A DNA stretch of 64,000 nucleotides from Thermomicrobium roseum DSM 5159 (GTDB lineage: Bacteria; Chloroflexota; Chloroflexia; Thermomicrobiales; Thermomicrobiaceae). This document shows, piece by piece, positions 8,639-17,020 of this stretch. Where the stretch lies: NCBI RefSeq assembly GCF_000021685.1, contig NC_011961.1, forward strand, positions 248,001 to 312,000. Direction: 5' to 3'. Every line of letters begins with the position of its first letter. The stretch's first letter is position 1. The notes below the pieces were generated by a model that searched no databases, was not told the DNA's origin, and saw nothing but the letters and a program-made list of their open reading frames with translations. A program made the position numbers and the translations under genes.

Positions 8639-9022
8639 TCACGACTGGTGCGTTCCGCTTTCCTCCTCGCGCTGGAGAGCCTCCAGGGCGAGTTTGGCCA
8701 GTCCACCGGCGATGTGGACGTTGTGCTCGCTGGGTTCCTCGCCGCGGAGGCGCTCCAGCACGGCTGCCTCGGGAGCGCGCAGGAGGTGGCGCGCTGCCGC
8801 GCTGGAGACACCGAGGAACCGGGCGATCTCTTCGGCTGGCCAGTGATGCTCTTCGGCGAGGACTACCGCGTAGGCTGCTTCCATCAGACTGGGTAACCAG
8901 GTGAGCCGTCGCAACTCGACCAGCTGGCGTGGCCCGCCGACGAGCTCGATGGCTTTGAGGAAGACGCGGAGCGCGCGCTGATCGATGTCCGGTGGCTGCG
9001 GCGTGACCTCGATCGGTGTCAT
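8639..9022 (-). CDS. Small HTH protein paired with the KaiC-like ATPase
   Basis: A 127-residue protein with a probable helix-turn-helix at about residues 61-82 (WPAEEIARFLGVSSAAARHLL), preceded by a helical region of about 60 residues. The ATG at 9022 overlaps the stop of the upstream KaiC-like gene (ATGA), and a GGAGGAGGTGG ribosome site lies inside that gene. Such tight pairing suggests that it is the output or regulatory partner of the ATPase, for example a DNA-binding protein gated by ATP state. This is inference; the protein is too short and generic to name a family. Confidence 0.72.
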   Translation of the reverse strand: MTPIEVTPQPPDIDQRALRVFLKAIELVGGPRQLVELRRLTWLPSLMEAAYAVVLAEEHHWPAEEIARFLGVSSAAARHLLRAPEAAVLERLRGEEPSEHNVHIAGGLAKLALEALQREEESGTHQS

Positions 9023-9918
9023 TCCACCTCCTCCTCTCCTGTGCTGACAGCTGCACCGCGTGCGAGGTCGCTCAGCCGCGGTCCGATCCGCACCAGTCCT
9101 TCTGGGGTGATCTCGAGTAGGTGCGTGGCCGTATCGTGACCGCTCATCCGGCAACCATCGATCCGAAAGAGCCGGACCGTCTCGCCGATCGGCGTCCGGT
9201 ACAGTTTTGCTTGCTGGTAGGACAGGACCGGTTGCTTGGCGAGGACGAGCGAGCCATCGAGGATGTGACCGACGGCGAATCCGCCGGCAGCTTCGGCGGT
9301 GAGGAGCTCGTGCCCGCTCCGCTTTTGGGAGACCGCCAGTGCGGTCTGGTGCCATTTCTTGAGAAACAGATACAGAGGGCGCACGATTTCGCGCGCCTGC
9401 ATCTCGCGGGCCTCATAGAAGCCGGTGAGCGAGTCGATGACCACGGCCTGGGCATGGTAGGTCCGGATGGCGAAGGCGAGCGTGCTTAGGAGCGTGCCGA
9501 GATCGTGCGTCAAGCTGGTGTGCGTGGCCGCGTCGATCAGAATGATGGCGCGGTCGATCGCCTCGCGGGGTACTCCCATTGCCTGCGCGCGGAGCTGGAG
9601 ACTGCCGGCGACGAACGGCCCTGGTGCCTCGGTCGTGAGGAAGATGCAGGGCTCACCTCGCCGGGCCCGCTCCACCGCGAACTGCTCGACCATGAGACTC
9701 TTGCCGGTATCGGATACCCCGGTGACCTGGAGGACCGCGTAGCGTGGGATACCGCCCAGGACACGCCGCACGGCCTTCCCCTCGCGCCACTCGGTGACGA
9801 AGAAGAGTTCGTCGAGTCCCGGGACTCCGGTCGGGACACCCTCGAGCTGGGGAACGCGCTGGGCCAGTTCCTGTAATGGAGTGACCGCTTCGACGAGCGG
9901 TTCCTGTCGTTCGCGCAT
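9019..9918 (-). CDS. KaiC-like RecA-superfamily ATPase
   Basis: Single-domain KaiC/RadA-like P-loop ATPase of 299 residues. Walker A is GVSDTGKS (67-74), with Asp and Thr where RecA-type loops often carry Gly and Ser. Walker B is AVVIDS (158-163). The N-terminal segment VPTGVPGLDELFF is the typical KaiC entry motif. Cyanobacterial KaiC has two such domains and KaiA/KaiB partners, neither seen here, so a circadian role is not implied; single-domain relatives in archaea and Chloroflexota are thought to act in signalling or regulation. It is translationally coupled to the small HTH gene and divergent from thyX across a 224-bp region. Confidence 0.82.
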   Translation of the reverse strand: MRERQEPLVEAVTPLQELAQRVPQLEGVPTGVPGLDELFFVTEWREGKAVRRVLGGIPRYAVLQVTGVSDTGKSLMVEQFAVERARRGEPCIFLTTEAPGPFVAGSLQLRAQAMGVPREAIDRAIILIDAATHTSLTHDLGTLLSTLAFAIRTYHAQAVVIDSLTGFYEAREMQAREIVRPLYLFLKKWHQTALAVSQKRSGHELLTAEAAGGFAVGHILDGSLVLAKQPVLSYQQAKLYRTPIGETVRLFRIDGCRMSGHDTATHLLEITPEGLVRIGPRLSDLARGAAVSTGEEEVE

Positions 9919-10070
9919 GATCGACTGCCTCTCGTCCTTTCCCCGCCCTCGCGCAGCATCGGCGCACCCTCGCCACCTCGGCCGGTGCCATCCATCTTAC
10001 CGCTGGTTGCACCAGGAAACGCCGGAGGAGTGCGGTCGCGGGAGCGGCTCCTGTCCGGACACCCCTTGCG

Positions 10071-10120
10071 GTGTACGTACACTCGTGCTAGGCTTCGAAA
10101 GCGCGCGGCGTACACTCGTG
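10071..10120. promoter_or_regulatory. Palindrome and direct repeat upstream of thyX
   Basis: A perfect 12-base palindrome GTGTACGTACAC lies at 10071-10082. The 11-mer GTACACTCGTG occurs twice, at 10077-10087 and 10110-10120, exactly 33 bases (about three helical turns) apart. The second copy contains TACACT at 10111-10116, which could be a -10 box for thyX. The layout suggests a regulator binding in the intergenic region between the KaiC-like gene and thyX. Confidence 0.5.
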
Positions 10121-10142
10121 GTGGTCGAGAGGAGGGGCGGCG

Positions 10143-11816
10143 ATGGCGACGATTCCGACACGGCTGCCGGAGACAGCGTTTCCCTTCCGCTCGCCGCCGC
10201 CCACGGTACGCCTGGTACGGAGCGAGTCGGCGGCGCATCCTTTCGCCCTGACGATCGCGGCTGCCTGGTCGTGTTACGGTGCGCGTCCGGCGAGTGTCGA
10301 GCGCGTGGCCGAACTCTTCGCTGGCAATGGGGAGGCGACCAAGGCAGCGCGGCGCGAGCGGGCTGCTGCGCTCTATCCTGACCTGTTCACGGCAGGCCAT
10401 CACACCACTTTCCAGCATGCGCACTTCGTCTTCGTGCTGGATGGTGTCTCGCGCCTGGCCATCTGGTCGTTCTTCCACCATCATCCCTTCTACAACTCGG
10501 AGCAGGTCTCGCAGCGCTACCGCGAGGTGACCGGCGCCACGATGGTGACGCCGGAACTCCCGGAACCGTTGGCGGCGCTCTACCGGGCGGCGATGGAGCG
10601 AGCGCTCAGTGGGTACCGCCGGCTGGTCGAGCTCCTGACTCCCGATATGGCTCGGCGCTATGCCGAGGTGTTCCCGGCGCGGGCACGCAGCCAGCGTCCT
10701 GAGGTGCAGGAACGCGTCCGCACGGCGGTCCAGCGCCGGGCCCAGGAGGTGGCCCGTTACGTTCTGCCGCTGGCCACACCGGCGCACCTCTACCACACCG
10801 TCAACGCGCTCACGCTGCTCCGCTACTACGCGCTGGCCAACCAGCTCGACGTGCCGCGCGAGGTGCGCTACGTCGTCAACCGGATGGTCGAGGAGGTGCT
10901 GGCGGTCGATCCCAACTTTCTCGGTGCGCCGGGCCACCCGCTCGACCCGCAGGTGCTGGCGCTCGAGGACACGCTGGAGTACCGGGCGTTGCGGGCATTC
11001 AGCGAGGCGGTGGAGCGCTCGGCCAGCGAGGTGTTCTTCCGCGAGTTCGACGCGGCGCTCGGTCCCTACCATTCGCGGCTCGTGGCCTACACGCCCGATG
11101 CCGAGCGGGTGCTGGCTGACGCGGTGCGCACCGTGCTCGGGCGCACGCGCAGCGAGCTCGACGACGACACGGCGATCGCGCTGGTGCTCGACCCGGCGCG
11201 CAACCACTACTTGGGGCACCCGCTGTACCTGGCGATGCACTCGAAGCTGATGCAGACGCTCAACCACGTCTCCTTCACGTTCCAGAAGCGGATCAGCGGG
11301 GCGGAGGACGCGCAGAACCAGCGACATCGCGGCACGGCGAGTTCCGGCCCGGTTCTGCTGGCCCACTTGCGCGAGGAGCCGGACGTGATCGTGCCGGAGG
11401 ACATCGCGCGGGTGCCGGAAGCGCTGGAAGAGTACTGGGCGACGATCCGGGTGCTGTGGGAGACGAAGAATCGGTTGCTCGATGCTGGCGTGGCGCCGGA
11501 GTACGCGCTCTATCTCCTTCCCAACGCGCACCACGTCCGGTTCTACGAATCGGGGACGCTCCTCACCTACTTCTGGAAGTGGGTGAAGCGACTGTGCTTC
11601 GACGCGCAGCGGGAGATCTGGGAGACGGCCCGGCAGGAGACCGAGCAGGTGGCACGCGTGTTGCCGCGGATCGGCCGCTACGTGGCGCAACCGCCCTGCG
11701 TCCTGCGCGACCAGGCTGGACTGCACCCGCCCTGTCCGGAAGGGGAGCGCTACTGCGGCGTGCCGGTGTGGCGCGGTTACGACCCGGCGACGCTCCGGGA
11801 GCGGCGGTTGCTGTAG
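10143..11816 (+). CDS. thyX: Flavin-dependent thymidylate synthase, tandem two-domain form
   Basis: FAD-dependent thymidylate synthase makes dTMP from dUMP using folate and NAD(P)H. At 557 residues it is about twice the length of a single-domain ThyX, and two ThyX-like domains can be read. The first carries FHHHPFYNSEQVSQRY (111-126), aligning with the canonical RHR..S..E.S.RY motif but with both Arg replaced by His. The second keeps QRHR (393-396) and the late helix LLPNAHHVRFYESGTLL...RLCFDAQREIW (about 467-494). Each domain may thus supply part of a composite site; I infer a pseudo-dimer. The start is the ATG at 10143 after GGAGGGGCGG. The final 27 bases, including the stop codon, recur at 23594-23620, marking the edge of an inserted island. 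Confidence 0.85.
   Translation: MATIPTRLPETAFPFRSPPPTVRLVRSESAAHPFALTIAAAWSCYGARPASVERVAELFAGNGEATKAARRERAAALYPDLFTAGHHTTFQHAHFVFVLDGVSRLAIWSFFHHHPFYNSEQVSQRYREVTGATMVTPELPEPLAALYRAAMERALSGYRRLVELLTPDMARRYAEVFPARARSQRPEVQERVRTAVQRRAQEVARYVLPLATPAHLYHTVNALTLLRYYALANQLDVPREVRYVVNRMVEEVLAVDPNFLGAPGHPLDPQVLALEDTLEYRALRAFSEAVERSASEVFFREFDAALGPYHSRLVAYTPDAERVLADAVRTVLGRTRSELDDDTAIALVLDPARNHYLGHPLYLAMHSKLMQTLNHVSFTFQKRISGAEDAQNQRHRGTASSGPVLLAHLREEPDVIVPEDIARVPEALEEYWATIRVLWETKNRLLDAGVAPEYALYLLPNAHHVRFYESGTLLTYFWKWVKRLCFDAQREIWETARQETEQVARVLPRIGRYVAQPPCVLRDQAGLHPPCPEGERYCGVPVWRGYDPATLRERRLL
11790..11816 (+). repeat. Left 27-bp direct repeat (candidate attachment site) at the thyX 3' end
   Basis: The last 26 bases of thyX plus one preceding base match 23594-23620 exactly. 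It starts with the dyad ACGCTCCGGGAGCG (CGCTCC-G-GGAGCG) and ends GGTTGCTGTAG at the thyX stop. The flanking bases differ on both sides. An attachment-like site at the 3' end of a conserved gene is a common target of site-specific integration, because the element restores the gene end. Confidence 0.8.
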
Positions 11817-12107
11817 TGGCAGGGGATGGCGGCGCGATGCGCGCGACAGAGATCCAGACTGAATGCTGGGTTCAGGACGCAGAGCTCGAGCGGGTGCCCA
11901 GAGCCTCTAACGTGACCAGATGAGGCAGGTTGGCCGACTCGTGGATCGGGGATCGGGTGCGGCGACCGCCGCGTTAAAGGGGCTCCTGCAGAAAATTGCA
12001 GCGGGTTGCACAAGTGAGGGGCCGCTCAGCTGTATGACGAATAATTGTCCTCATCAGCCTGATCACGGTCTCGACCGGATACGGGCGGTCCGGTCGCGCT
12101 GTTCAGT

Positions 12108-13037
12108 TCACCGTCGCTGGAATCCTTCTCCATTGACTTTCTTCTGCTTTTGGGGGGCTTTGTCGTAGGCCCCTTGGGGCCTGTAGAACCAGAAGTTGAG
12201 TGGGCACGCCGGATCTCTCGTGCGCAGGCCCTCACAGGTATCGAGAGTGGTATCTACTTTGAGCTGGTGACATGTTGTGAGGACGGTGTCCAGGACAGAG
12301 AAACGCATCTTTGTCCGCTTGCTTAGCTGTAAGAGGCGCTCGTTCTCTTGGGTGGGAGGCAACCGGCGCTGACCGCGCTGCTCCTGACGCCATTCTTGGA
12401 AGTCAGTCCAATGTTCGTGGGAAAAGACAGCCAGGCCAGAGAAAAGGTCGGCGAGCATCACGATCGGGGTGGCATGTGACGTGACCGGCCTCAGTTCGGC
12501 AATAGAGGGGGACGATACTGACTCAATCAGCTGCGGAGGCTGCTGCCGATGGTGGCGAGCCAAACCACGGCGCAGCATCAGAGGGAGGTTGTCCCAGTCA
12601 ATTCCACTCTGTTGATCCGCATAAATCGCCCAGCACGCTTCGGCCGGCCAGCGTCGGGTCAGGACGACCATGCAGATACGGAACAGCAGTCGCTGCAGGT
12701 TGTTGAGATCGTCGCGTCGTCGCACTTTGTGGCGGGAATCCTCGATATCCCAGATCAGCACATCGACACGAAGCTGATTCTGAGCGATCAGGCGGAGAGC
12801 CGTGCTGAGCAGGTCGCAAGCTGCATCGCGATCCCGGTCACGATCGATCTTTGACCATTTCAGCTCACCCGTGATCCCATGTTTGATCAGGTTCTCTTTG
12901 ATGGCTTGCTCGATATCCACCTGCCACTGTGCTTCCAGCGTGACGAGACCAAGAGCTCGGTAGCGACCCGTATTCCAGTGCGATTCATCAGCGAAGGCGA
13001 GGTGGGTAACCCTCACATTCTCCGCCGGCGGATGCAT
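12108..13037 (-). CDS. DUF3800 family protein
   Basis: A 309-residue protein with the layout of DUF3800, a predicted RNase H-like fold family. Near the N-terminus it has the acidic strand motif LAFADESHW (about 11-19), followed by RALGLVTL and ELKWSKIDRDRD, with a middle strand VDVLIWDIEDS and a late acidic ADLFSG. The frame runs on to 13301, but the ATG at 13037 has a GGAGGAG site and places the DES motif where the family has it. It lies 22 bases after a small membrane-protein gene on the same strand, and both diverge from the DUF499 operon. DUF3800 proteins are frequent in defence and mobile regions; its activity is unproven. Base composition is less GC-rich than the flanks, consistent with transfer. 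Confidence 0.75.
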   Translation of the reverse strand: MHPPAENVRVTHLAFADESHWNTGRYRALGLVTLEAQWQVDIEQAIKENLIKHGITGELKWSKIDRDRDRDAACDLLSTALRLIAQNQLRVDVLIWDIEDSRHKVRRRDDLNNLQRLLFRICMVVLTRRWPAEACWAIYADQQSGIDWDNLPLMLRRGLARHHRQQPPQLIESVSSPSIAELRPVTSHATPIVMLADLFSGLAVFSHEHWTDFQEWRQEQRGQRRLPPTQENERLLQLSKRTKMRFSVLDTVLTTCHQLKVDTTLDTCEGLRTRDPACPLNFWFYRPQGAYDKAPQKQKKVNGEGFQRR

Positions 13038-13059
13038 GACGTTGCGCTCCTCCGATCCA

Positions 13060-13491
13060 TCAGACCGATAGGTCCAAGCTCGAGCAATGACTGCTGCCTG
13101 CAAGGTCGTCCCAGAGCACGGTGAGTTTCGTCGGTATGTCACCTCCCAGAAAGAGAGTAAATCGTAGTAGAGCCTCGCCGCCCGGTTCCAGGTGGTGAGG
13201 GATGCGAGACATAATAGCCATAGCTCCGACAGCCTCGTATGGTCTTGCCTCTTGGCCGTCGAGTAAGAGGCGCAGGTTGGTGGCCCTGGCCTTACCGGCA
13301 TTGTGCAGTTTCAAACGATAGCTATTGCGCGACTGTCCGTTTTCGCTTTGTGTGACTTCAATGATGGTGGCCCGCACGAACGCCCGTCGCTCCAGGGCGC
13401 GTTCGTGCCGATAGCGCAATGCCGTGAGGACAGCCGTGATCGTTGTCGCGGCGGCAGTCATGAACGCAGCGACCAATTCGAACATGTTCAT
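13060..13491 (-). CDS. Small membrane-anchored hypothetical protein
   Basis: A 143-residue protein with one N-terminal membrane segment (LVAAFMTAAATTITAVLTAL, about 6-25), a basic patch (RYRHERALERRAF) and a C-terminal soluble domain of about 100 residues with an Ig-like or beta-sandwich feel (SYRLKLHNAGKARATNLRLLLDG, HHLEPGGEALLRFTLFLGG). Start at the ATG of 13491, which follows an AGGAGG-like run; a second ATG two codons later is possible. It lies just upstream of the DUF3800 gene. I do not recognise the family. Membrane anchoring plus a defence island makes an accessory or effector role conceivable, but this is speculation. Confidence 0.65.
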   Translation of the reverse strand: MNMFELVAAFMTAAATTITAVLTALRYRHERALERRAFVRATIIEVTQSENGQSRNSYRLKLHNAGKARATNLRLLLDGQEARPYEAVGAMAIMSRIPHHLEPGGEALLRFTLFLGGDIPTKLTVLWDDLAGSSHCSSLDLSV

Positions 13492-13540
13492 GAGGTACCT
13501 CCTGGTCGAGAGCGTTTGCGATGGTCAGTTTCCTCGCAAT

Positions 13541-13552
13541 GTGTACGTACAC
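13541..13552. promoter_or_regulatory. Second copy of the GTGTACGTACAC palindrome
   Basis: Identical to the 12-base palindrome upstream of thyX at 10071. It lies 50 bases upstream of the minus-strand membrane-protein gene inside the island, in the region shared with the divergent DUF499 operon. It may be an operator or contain -10-like TACACT/TACACA on each strand. Confidence 0.45.
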
Positions 13553-13945
13553 TCCCTCCCCGAGTCTACCGGATAATCTGTGCTACTGTCAACGATACGC
13601 CCAGCTTGCACGCTGCTGATCTGCTGCCGCGTGCTGCCCACACGCATGACTACCCCGCACTCGAGCGGGCCGCGTTGCGGCAGCCCGCATCAGTGTCGTG
13701 TTCAGTACCGAAGGACTACCTTCGATCGAGAACGAGCTGAGGCGGCACATTGCGTGGGGATAAAGCGCTCTGAATGGTCGACGATCAGTCACATGCACCG
13801 CTGGAACGGCAGAAACACGCTGCGTGGACAGGGTCCCCTCCGACCTCGCGCCCGGGCCGGATCCGGTTTATCCTATCTCTACTACCGATAGGTCCTGTTG
13901 CGTGGTGTCCTACGAGGCTGCAGCGATGGTGGGGTAGGGCGAACG
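13553..13945. promoter_or_regulatory. Leader/promoter region of the defence operon
   Basis: About 390 bases without a supported gene between the divergent island genes. It contains an inverted repeat CCTATC...GATAGG at 13872-13892 with a nine-base spacer, 54 bases upstream of the DUF499 ATG. The dyad could be an operator or overlap the promoter; no clear -35/-10 pair is seen. Confidence 0.35.
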
Positions 13946-16900
13946 ATGGCCAAGACGCTCGCTGAACTGTGTATTCCGCGCGAATGGGTATTCGACCCGA
14001 GCGTTCGTGACACGGTCCATGACATTGACGAGCTGGATCAACTCGACCCGGAGCGCTTCTTCGCCGAGAACTATGTGACTGAGGGGATGCGGCAACTGCT
14101 CAGCGAGGCCTTCAAGCGTCTGGAGGGGCGGACCGAGAACGCTTCCGGTATCTTCTTACTCTCGCAGTCCATGGGTGGTGGCAAGACGCATAACCTGCTG
14201 GCACTTGGGCTCCTCGCCAAGTATCCCAAGTGGCGCGAGCCGGTCATGGGCTCCTTTTATCGACCAGGACCGCTCGGGTCGGTTCGGGTGGTTGCCTTCA
14301 GCGGACGGAAGACGAATACTCCCTACGGTATCTGGGGTGAGATCGCTGAACGACTGAACCGGCGGGAGGTGTTGCGCGACTTCTACAGTCCGCTCCGGGC
14401 ACCGGGTGTGGAAAACTGGGTCGAGCTCTTGCGGGGTGATCCGGTTCTCCTGCTCCTCGACGAGTTGCCGCCCTATTTCCAGGCTGCGCGAGCGATTCAA
14501 GTCGGGCAAACGACGCTCGACCACCTGACTACCGTCGCTCTCGCCAATCTCCTGGTCGCCGTCGCCAGCGGGAAACTCCCGAACGTCTGTGTCGTTCTCA
14601 CCGACCTGCGTGCCCAGGCCTACGAGGCGGGGAGCACGGCAATCTCGGAGGCGCTCCGCAATCTGGAGCTGGAGGCGAACCGCACTGCAACGCGGATCGA
14701 TCCCGTTCGCTTGAATACGGCCGAGTTGTACGCGATCCTGAGACAACGACTCTTCAAGGCCCTTCCCTCGGATGCGGAGATCAGCGAGGTTGCAGACGCC
14801 TACGCCCAAGCACTCGAGCAGGCGCGCGTGCTCGACTTGACTGCGTTCCCGCCACAAGCCGTGCGGAGCGAGATCCTGTCTTCGTACCCCTTCCATCCGG
14901 GGATCCGCGACCTTTTCGCCCGCTTTCGCGAGAATCCTGGCTTTCAGCAAACACGTGCGCTGATTCGCATCATGCGGATTGTCGTCGCGCAGTTGTGGTC
15001 GGCGGGCGCCGCGCGCTACAAGTTTCTGATCGGGGCTCATGACGTCGACCTCAGCCGCTCGGATATGATCAGTGAGATCCGGCAGATCAATGCCGCACTC
15101 GAGAACGCGATCGCCCACGACATTGTCGATGAGCGGGGTGGCGCGGTTGCCCAACAGATCGACGCTGAACTCGGTGGGAGCGGTGCTCGTGATGCGGCAA
15201 CGTTGATTTTCCTCTCCTCGTTGTCGCTGGCGGTCAATCCGGTCCTCGGGTTAGATCGATCGGAGATCTTCGGTTATCTGGCCGAACCGGGTCGTGACCT
15301 TACGCAGGTGCGAGAGGCTCTGGATCGTCTCCAGCAGCGTGCCTGGTATCTCCACCCGACGGCAGCTGGGAAGCTGCTCTTCAAGAACGTCGAGAACCTG
15401 AACGCGAAACTCGAAAGTTACGCGAGGGGACTACGCGACGAACGCGAACTCGAGCTCCGGGACCGCCTCCGCGAGATGTTCGCGCCGAAGGTCGGCAACT
15501 GTTACCAGGTCGTGGAACCGTTGCCAGCGCTCGATCAGATTCAGCTGAGTCCGGAACGGGTGACGCTGATCGTCTTCCGACCACTGCCGACAGCTCTGGA
15601 CGAGGTACGACGCTGGTGGGAAAACCAGCAATACAAGAACCGAGTCCTCTTCCTCACGGGAACGCCCTCCGGTTACGAGCGTGTGATCGAGCGCGCGGCC
15701 TATCTCCGAGCCATCCGGCAGATCCTGCAGGAGTTCAAGCAGCAGAATCTCCCGGAGACCGATCCGCAGTTCATCGAGGCGCTCAAGATTGCCGAGCGAG
15801 AGGAGAGCGCGTTCTACCTGGCTTGCCGCGAAACCTTTCAGATCCTCTACTACCCGCACCGGACCGGGCTCGTTCAGGTCGAGCTCGACCCGCGGTACGT
15901 CGCGAACCGTTACGAGGGAGAACAGCAAATCGTGGAAGCCCTCAAGGCGGTCGGAAAGTTCCGTGAGGATACTGGCCCGGACTCGGTGGGGTTCCGGCAG
16001 CTCCTCGAGAGCCGCCTGTGGCCGGAGGGGCAAAAGGAAGTGCTCTGGTCGGAGATCAAGCGGCGAGCGGCAACGGACGCCGGCTGGGTACTCCATCACC
16101 CGCGGGCGCTCGACCACCTCAAGGACGCGCTCGTCCAGCGAGACATCTGGCGCGATATCGGTGGGGGGTACATCCAGCGCGGGCCGTTCCCGAAGCCGAA
16201 AACGTCGGTACAGGTCCAACGTCTCTTCCGCGACCACAACACCGGCGAAGCCAACCTCCGCATCCAACCCTTGCACGGAGACACGATCTACTATAGTTTC
16301 GACGGCCCTCCCACCACGCAGTCGGCGAAGCTCGAGGGTAACCAGCTCACGACCCGGGCATTGCGCATCTGGTTCCTCGCCGTCGACTCGCGAGGGGAGC
16401 ACGAGACCGGCGAGCCGGTGTGCTGGACGAACGACCTGGAAGTTAAGTATCGCTTCTACCAGCAGGGTGAGCAGCGGATGTGCGAACTCCGCGCTATCCC
16501 CGAAGGGGAGATCCGGTACACGCTCGACGGTTCCAGTCCTGAGCGCAGTGGGATCCGCTATGAGGGGCCGTTTCCGGTCCCGTCGAATACACGGACGATC
16601 CTGGCGCAAGCCGTCGCCGACGGGCTGCGCTCTCCTGTCCTCCAGATCGATGTGCCGATGGACCCGATTAGACCGACCGTCGATCCGCGCAAGCCAGCGC
16701 TCTGGCGGCGTCGTCACAAGCTGGACGACACGGGGGACACCTATCGCTTCCTCGAGTCGATCGAGCGGCACGGGGCGCGCTTGCGCGGTATCACTGCGAC
16801 CGTTGCCCGGGAACAGCGCTGGGCCCAGCTGAGCGCTGACCCGCAGACCGAGTTCACCGCGTCCCAGATACGAGAGATGTTGGAAGCGTTGCGCCAGTAT

Positions 16901-17020
16901 ATCCCGAGCGGACTGGTCACGCTGGATGCCGAGCAGGTCTGGACCGAGACGGGACAACAGCTGCTCGATCTCGTCGCCGACTTACGGACCGAGCTCCGGT
17001 CGGAGGAGGTCCAGCAGTGA
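13946..17020 (+). CDS. DUF499 family AAA-type ATPase, anti-phage associated
   Basis: A 1024-residue P-loop ATPase of the DUF499 family, the presumed motor or switch of this defence module. Walker A is SMGGGKTH (75-82), preceded by LLSQ; Walker B is LLLLDE (168-173) followed by LPPYF. The middle is helical. Near residue 850 there is a stretch IRYTLDGSSPERSGIRYEGPF that resembles the chitobiase-type C-terminal beta domain, followed by another soluble domain of about 120 residues. The ATG at 13946 gives the conserved-looking N-terminus LAELCIPREWVFD; an upstream in-frame start lacks support. Its stop overlaps the GTG of the DUF3780 gene. As I recall, NCBI names members of DUF499, DUF3780 and DUF1156 in this arrangement anti-phage-associated. 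Confidence 0.85.
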   Translation: MAKTLAELCIPREWVFDPSVRDTVHDIDELDQLDPERFFAENYVTEGMRQLLSEAFKRLEGRTENASGIFLLSQSMGGGKTHNLLALGLLAKYPKWREPVMGSFYRPGPLGSVRVVAFSGRKTNTPYGIWGEIAERLNRREVLRDFYSPLRAPGVENWVELLRGDPVLLLLDELPPYFQAARAIQVGQTTLDHLTTVALANLLVAVASGKLPNVCVVLTDLRAQAYEAGSTAISEALRNLELEANRTATRIDPVRLNTAELYAILRQRLFKALPSDAEISEVADAYAQALEQARVLDLTAFPPQAVRSEILSSYPFHPGIRDLFARFRENPGFQQTRALIRIMRIVVAQLWSAGAARYKFLIGAHDVDLSRSDMISEIRQINAALENAIAHDIVDERGGAVAQQIDAELGGSGARDAATLIFLSSLSLAVNPVLGLDRSEIFGYLAEPGRDLTQVREALDRLQQRAWYLHPTAAGKLLFKNVENLNAKLESYARGLRDERELELRDRLREMFAPKVGNCYQVVEPLPALDQIQLSPERVTLIVFRPLPTALDEVRRWWENQQYKNRVLFLTGTPSGYERVIERAAYLRAIRQILQEFKQQNLPETDPQFIEALKIAEREESAFYLACRETFQILYYPHRTGLVQVELDPRYVANRYEGEQQIVEALKAVGKFREDTGPDSVGFRQLLESRLWPEGQKEVLWSEIKRRAATDAGWVLHHPRALDHLKDALVQRDIWRDIGGGYIQRGPFPKPKTSVQVQRLFRDHNTGEANLRIQPLHGDTIYYSFDGPPTTQSAKLEGNQLTTRALRIWFLAVDSRGEHETGEPVCWTNDLEVKYRFYQQGEQRMCELRAIPEGEIRYTLDGSSPERSGIRYEGPFPVPSNTRTILAQAVADGLRSPVLQIDVPMDPIRPTVDPRKPALWRRRHKLDDTGDTYRFLESIERHGARLRGITATVAREQRWAQLSADPQTEFTASQIREMLEALRQYIPSGLVTLDAEQVWTETGQQLLDLVADLRTELRSEEVQQ

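Noticed and set aside
9537..11726. Minus-strand open frame of 729 codons running through thyX
   Set aside because: Opposite to thyX, which has clear family motifs; only its end is a frame-shifted shadow of the KaiC-like gene.
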